The translations under genes were made by a program, and so were the position numbers. Positions 63,249-64,000 of a stretch of DNA of 64,000 bases are shown here, piece after piece; within the stretch, counting starts at the first letter, position 1; every line of letters begins with the position of its first letter. The DNA lies in NCBI RefSeq assembly GCF_003987395.1, contig NZ_PIPT01000007.1, positions 163,044 through 227,043 of the forward strand. Reading direction: 5' to 3'. The notes under the pieces are model-generated. The model saw nothing but the letters and a program-made list of their open reading frames with translations, was not told where the DNA came from and did no database searches. The DNA comes from Pseudidiomarina aquimaris. Its GTDB lineage: Bacteria > Pseudomonadota > Gammaproteobacteria > Enterobacterales > Alteromonadaceae.

Positions 63249-64000
63249 TCAGATGGTTGATAGATCGACTCCGTAGTTGAGTTCCTCTGCGAAGTCCGGC
63301 AGTCCGTAACCGATGGTTTTCTTGTAGAAAGGAGAGACCTTCGCAGTCGGTGCCTTCTTCTTGTGCTTCGTGGTGTAGAGCATTCGTGCCCGCATCACCT
63401 CGAAGGAGTAACCGCGCCCTTCACGGTTCTTGTCCTTGGCCAGTCGGTTGATGGACTCCGTGTAAGCGTTGGTGACGGGCATGTCCGTCTCGAAGTAGGT
63501 CATGGTCTCTTCGCGCCAGTTTCCCACTGCCCTGACCAGATCGCTCCAGACTTCCTTTTGGCCCTTCGGGATGGTGGCTATCCACTCGTCCAGGGCGGCT
63601 TCTGCCTGGAGCCGTGTGGTGGCGTCCCAGATGCCGTAGAAGCGCTCCTTGTGCTCGTAGGCGGCCAGCAGTTGCGGGAACGCGCCTGTCCAGGTCTCCA
63701 TGATGAGGCGCTCCCGGTCTGAGACTTCGTGAGCGCGTTTCAGCAGGATTTTCCGGTCTCCCTTGAGAGTCCGGCTCTGGGACGGTTTCAGCTCCTTTCT
63801 GAGGCCCTTGTGCACTCTCTCTAGGGCATCGTTGGCCATGCGCACCACATGGAACTTATCGACCACGATACGGGCCTGGGGCAGCACAGCCTTGACCGCT
63901 GCCCGGTAGGGGTTCCACATGTCCATGCTGACGATCTCGACCTTCTGCCGGTCTTTCAGCTTCATCAGGTAGTTGGTCACCACGTCCTGGCGGCGGGTGG
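63249..64000 (-). CDS. ISL3-family transposase, partial at window edge
   Basis: The C-terminal ~250 residues of an ISL3-type DDE transposase; the frame stays open to base 64000, so the gene continues right. Visible signatures: VSMDMWNPYRAAVKAVLP (second catalytic Asp of the DDE triad), RIVVDKFHVVRMANDALERV, and the C-terminal NAYTESINRLAKDKNREGRG with the catalytic Glu, then YTTKHKKK. Codon use is richer in CTG/GCC/ACC and higher in GC than neighbours, as expected for mobile DNA. It stops 62 bp from the glmS terminator. Confidence 0.9.
   Translation of the reverse strand, partial: TRRQDVVTNYLMKLKDRQKVEIVSMDMWNPYRAAVKAVLPQARIVVDKFHVVRMANDALERVHKGLRKELKPSQSRTLKGDRKILLKRAHEVSDRERLIMETWTGAFPQLLAAYEHKERFYGIWDATTRLQAEAALDEWIATIPKGQKEVWSDLVRAVGNWREETMTYFETDMPVTNAYTESINRLAKDKNREGRGYSFEVMRARMLYTTKHKKKAPTAKVSPFYKKTIGYGLPDFAEELNYGVDLSTI

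Larger units (their letters stand above)
63191..64000 (-). mobile_element. Insertion sequence of the ISL3 family (left part)
   Basis: The insertion sequence enters from the right and ends somewhere between the glmS terminator (63186) and the transposase stop (63249). GGGTATACGG at 63191 is a possible terminal inverted repeat because ISL3 elements usually start with GG, but the other end and the target duplication lie outside the window. Confidence 0.6.

Overview
The window is a chromosomal segment of a gammaproteobacterium that carries the replication origin. Two arrangements point there: mioC–oriC–mnmG–rsmG–parA–parB–atpIBEFHAGDC–glmU–glmS, and dnaA–dnaN–recF–gyrB next to rpmH–rnpA–yidD–yidC–mnmE. 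Dam-type GATC clustering, an E. coli-type oriC, fadB/fadA and the dprA–smg–yrdD–tsaC / def–fmt–rsmB–trkA locus fit Alteromonadales. The overall feel (about 50% GC, compact, marine-type gene content) suggests the Idiomarina/Pseudidiomarina group, but that genus-level placement is inference.

Layout from left to right. 1–650 is the end of an EamA transporter. 651–3616 holds a candidate small RNA and polA on the minus strand. 3617–4164 is an unexplained non-coding stretch with two DnaA boxes and a good forward promoter, followed by a small unknown protein. 4425–18535 carries aroE, truncated hemoglobin, hemF, tsaC, yrdD, smg, dprA and a LysM protein, divergent from def–fmt–rsmB–trkA; trkH, a YigZ protein and slt follow. 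18649–24426 carries fadBA, tusA, two small membrane proteins, a long palindromic repeat element, a GNAT enzyme and tag. 24526–27504 is glyQS.

27574–33663 is the minus-strand replication operon dnaA–dnaN–recF–gyrB; recF contains two perfect parS palindromes inside its coding sequence. 33664–33987 is the dnaA/rpmH intergenic region with DnaA boxes and a strong rpmH promoter. 33988–37779 is rpmH–rnpA–yidD–yidC–mnmE. 37811–40619 is a symporter overlapping an FUSC-family protein. An OmpA-like lipoprotein and a four-gene secreted/membrane operon (M1 peptidase, DUF6702-like protein, membrane protein, PQQ-type sugar dehydrogenase) lie on the minus strand to 45953. A MASE1–GGDEF diguanylate cyclase and mioC precede oriC (about 48041–48300).

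Right of oriC, everything to 63143 is co-directional with replication: mnmG, rsmG, parAB, the complete F1Fo ATP synthase operon, glmU and glmS. Just after the glmS terminator an ISL3-family transposase begins and runs off the window. Most genes are housekeeping. The less ordinary material is the ParABS layout (parAB at 51–52.7 kb acting on parS inside recF at 30 kb), GATC enrichment extending from oriC through mnmG, the polA-flanking non-coding regions, the dispersed-type palindrome at 23.2 kb, heptad-like repeats, and overlapping divergent start codons of aroE and the hemoglobin gene. No tRNA, rRNA, CRISPR or prophage was seen.
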